From Stenogyne calaminthoides (Eukaryota > Streptophyta > Magnoliopsida > Lamiales > Lamiaceae), in NCBI GenBank assembly GCA_037126765.1, contig JBBCBC010000037.1, forward strand, positions 8,809,263 to 8,873,262: a DNA stretch of 64,000 bases, given 5' to 3'. The notes beneath the pieces are model-generated. The model had not been told where the DNA came from. It saw nothing but the letters and a program-made list of their open reading frames with translations, and made no database searches. A program made the translations under genes and the position numbers. Shown piece after piece: positions 62,083 to 64,000 of the stretch; the stretch's first letter is position 1, and every line of letters begins with the position of its first letter.

Positions 62083-62228
62083 GAACCTAGGATGTGTGGG
62101 TGTGGGCCTGAAGACACTGATACCATGAAAGAATTTTATTTCATCTAAAAATCTGAACTTGTAAAGATTTGTATAATTAATTTTTTTATTTAATTTCCCT
62201 AACAATACCCATCCGATAATGCATAATA

Positions 62229-62435
62229 CTCCCTCCGTCCCAGATCAGTTTTCACACTGATTTGGGACCGCAAACCAAGGAAAATGTACTTTTTGCATAA
62301 AGTAATGACATATAGGTAAATAATTGTGTTTTTTTTTAGTTAAAATTGTGTAAAAGGTGTTCATTTTAGGGTGTGAAAACTGATATGAGACAAACCAAAA
62401 AGGAAAGTGTGAAAACTAACGTGGGACGGAGGGAG
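62229..62435. mobile_element. Stowaway-type MITE 1
   Basis: 207 bp, flanked by TA on both sides. The left end CTCCCTCCGTCCCA and the right end TGGGACGGAGGGAG are perfect inverted repeats, followed by related GTTTTCAC sequences. This is the classic Tc1/mariner-derived Stowaway signature. Confidence 0.9.
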
Positions 62436-62464
62436 TACCATTTTTCATGAGTTTTTGTCTTATA

Positions 62465-62640
62465 CTCCCTCCATTTCGGAAGACTCTGCGCCAACTTTAG
62501 GCGCAGAAATTAAGAAAAGTTACTTTATGGGGGTAGTAAGTGTGTATTGTAAGAGTAATAATTGTTTATTTTTTGGTGTGCAAAGTCTTATGAGACGGAC
62601 CAAAAAGAAAAATGTGTTAAGTCTTTTGGGACTGAAGGAG
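62465..62640. mobile_element. Stowaway-type MITE 2
   Basis: 176 bp between TA dinucleotides. The left end is CTCCCTCCATTTCGGAAGACT; the right end reverse-complements to CTCCTTCAGTCCCAAAAGACT. An internal perfect hairpin TGCGCC...GGCGCA lies near 62487-62505. Confidence 0.85.
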
Positions 62641-63506
62641 TAATATTTATTTATAAATATAATTATATCAATTTAATATTATAAATAAATTTTATTGGAG
62701 AGTTACTCAAACTAACTAGGGGTATATTTTTAAATATGTTAATTATTTTATTACAAAATATCATGAAAAAAAATAATATACCTACTTTGAAAAATAAAAA
62801 AAATTCTACTCATTTTCAATAAAAAACCAATTTTATAGTTAAGTGACTCATGTATTCTTGTTATAAACTTTAGTTTTTACCCATATGGCCGGCCCATGTC
62901 TCCTGTCCCAGAACTAAAAAATAAATTGAAACGACTAGTCGGAACAATCAAAATTTTTCGGAACAACTAATTTTTTGGAACAATAAACCGAAACGATCAA
63001 TTTTTTGGAAACATCAGCAGAATCTACCAATTTTTTTCTAAAAGGTAAAAATATTTTGAAATGAACAATCAGAAAATTCTTAACAAAAAAAGTCATTATC
63101 ATTGAGTCTTGAGATGGACGGTGGATGAGACAAATTTGAATGTAAAAAAAAAAAAAAGATCAATGAGATAAATTTGATGAATAATAAGTCTTTGTTTATT
63201 TTGTATTGAAGGTAGTAGGAATAAAATGAAATTATATGTCAAAATTAAATATATAAGTTAATTTACTTGGTACGTATTCTAATACTAATACCGTACTCAA
63301 CCGTTTATTCAATTAACCGCGAATGTGCCAACTGTTCTTGAATTGAATCTAACAAATTAATTTTGATTCAATCTAACACCAATCATAGTATAAAAGTAGT
63401 TTTGTATTAATGAAGTTATAAATTTCGTAGCTAATTAACAAATTGTGAATTAAAGAAACTAATGTTGGAATGGTGGGAGAGAAGAAGAATTGATGATAAT
63501 GTCAGC

Positions 63507-63752
63507 CTAATTAGCTGCAGCATTGGCCGGAGATAAGGCCAAGACCATGAGAAGCCCCATTATCCCCACCGGAAAGAGCATCAGCAGCATCGGAGGCGGC
63601 GGCAACGGCGGCAGTATGAGCGGCAGTAGTAGCAGCGACGCCGTGAAGACCGCCAAGCACCACCACCCCTTGAATAAGGCGCGGCTATTTGTCACCTCCC
63701 TTGTTAATTCCACTCTGCACCTCCTTTGCACTTCGTTCATCTCTTGCTCCAT
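63507..63752 (-). CDS. ARGOS/OSR-type organ-size protein
   Basis: This single-exon frame encodes 81 residues. The core LLPLILPPLPPPPMLLML followed by FPVGIMGLLMVLALSP is the OSR domain of ARGOS, ARGOS-LIKE and OSR proteins. It consists of two hydrophobic helices joined by a proline-rich LPPLPPPP turn and sits in the ER or other membranes. Family members promote organ growth and lower ethylene sensitivity. An in-frame TGA nine bases before the ATG fixes the start. At 81 residues it is shorter than ARGOS (about 106), mainly at the N-terminus. The opposite-strand open frame over the same bases is a shadow. Confidence 0.82.
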   Translation of the reverse strand: MEQEMNEVQRRCRVELTREVTNSRALFKGWWCLAVFTASLLLLPLILPPLPPPPMLLMLFPVGIMGLLMVLALSPANAAAN

Positions 63753-64000
63753 TCCACGTCACCACAAACACACAATATGTAGAATATTTGTATGATTTTA
63801 TTTTTAAGATTTGTATGACAAAAGTATTGACATGGTTTCATTTCATAACATAACGTGTATATATATGTAAATATAGAAAGAAAAATTAGATTTTCTTTTG
63901 GGGTGGGGGTGGGGGTGGGGGTGGGGGAAGTCTGACAGAATCACGCCAAATCTCAATAATACTACCAATCTTAAATGAGACGTCTTAGTTTTTGCAAACT
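63753..64000. other. Upstream flank of the ARGOS-type gene
   Basis: Promoter side of the minus-strand gene; contains the G-rich tract listed separately. No further gene before the window edge. Confidence 0.6.
63900..63927 (+). repeat. G-rich (GGGGGT)n tract
   Basis: Five runs of four or five G separated by single T. It fits the G-quadruplex pattern and lies about 150 bp upstream of the ARGOS-type start codon. Confidence 0.9.

Larger units (their letters stand above)
61267..63506. other. Intergenic region with repeats and two MITEs
   Basis: The Nudix gene promoter lies at the left. No other gene seen. Phrases GATTTGGTATCATTTAAA near 61812 and CTGATACCATGAAAG near 62119 look like remains of an LTR-element boundary. 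AT-rich elsewhere, with repeated GGAACAA and TTTTTTGGAA phrases near 62940-63010. Confidence 0.55.

Noticed and set aside
63523..63795. 90-codon plus-strand frame over the ARGOS-type gene
   Set aside because: The opposite strand carries the clear OSR domain; this Gly/Ser-rich frame is its complement.

Overview
This is a plant nuclear window, AT-rich, with large spliceosomal introns, LTR retrotransposons, MITEs and genes of conserved land-plant families. The gene set fits a eudicot. The ABA2-like dehydrogenase and overall character suggest an asterid, possibly Lamiales, but that is a weak inference. All exon models below were read by eye from splice signals, reading-frame continuity and remembered family sequences. 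Nothing was computed or searched.

Layout. 1-4.1 kb: non-coding, repeat-bearing DNA. 4.1-6.9 kb (+): an armadillo-repeat protein of the PUB43/44 (SAUL1) family without a U-box. 8.1-18.7 kb (-): a complete 15-exon AQUARIUS spliceosomal helicase gene. 18.7-23.5 kb: intergenic DNA with a MULE-type MITE and a PIF/Harbinger-type element. 23.5-25.5 kb (+): an ABA2-like short-chain dehydrogenase with two lesions. 26.3-29.0 kb (-): an intron-containing pseudogene of the exosome subunit RRP42. 29.6-32.3 kb (+): a PPR protein of the At4g20740/EMB3131 type. 33.2-38.0 kb (+): a young full-length Ty1/copia retrotransposon. 38.5-40.2 kb (-): a small plastid membrane protein resembling HCF153. 42.2-44.4 kb (+): the 5' part of a UBP24-type deubiquitinase, cut by a 500-N gap. 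45.5-46.3 kb (+): the last two visible exons of a sphingoid long-chain-base kinase (LCBK1 type). 48.6-59.0 kb (+): a complete 16-exon KEEP ON GOING (KEG) E3 ligase gene. 59.4-61.3 kb (-): a Nudix hydrolase. 62.2-62.6 kb: two Stowaway-type MITEs. 63.5-63.8 kb (-): an ARGOS/OSR-type organ-size protein.

The genes do not form an operon or an obvious cluster; each stands alone, as is normal in plant chromosomes. Several are single-copy housekeeping genes whose Arabidopsis counterparts matter for viability or growth (AQR, the PPR, KEG).

I found no defence system, biosynthetic cluster or other new multi-gene system. The best candidate for something undescribed is a small dispersed repeat family. 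It is built from a roughly 22-bp unit and, in better-preserved copies, bounded by GTGCA-rich hairpins. All five copies I found lie inside introns of five different genes. Other points of interest are a 20-nt-arm hairpin at 46.7 kb, noncanonical GC-AG introns in AQR and KEG, a frame-shifting tandem duplication at the AQR C-terminus, and a suspicious assembly gap fusing UBP24 to LCBK1.
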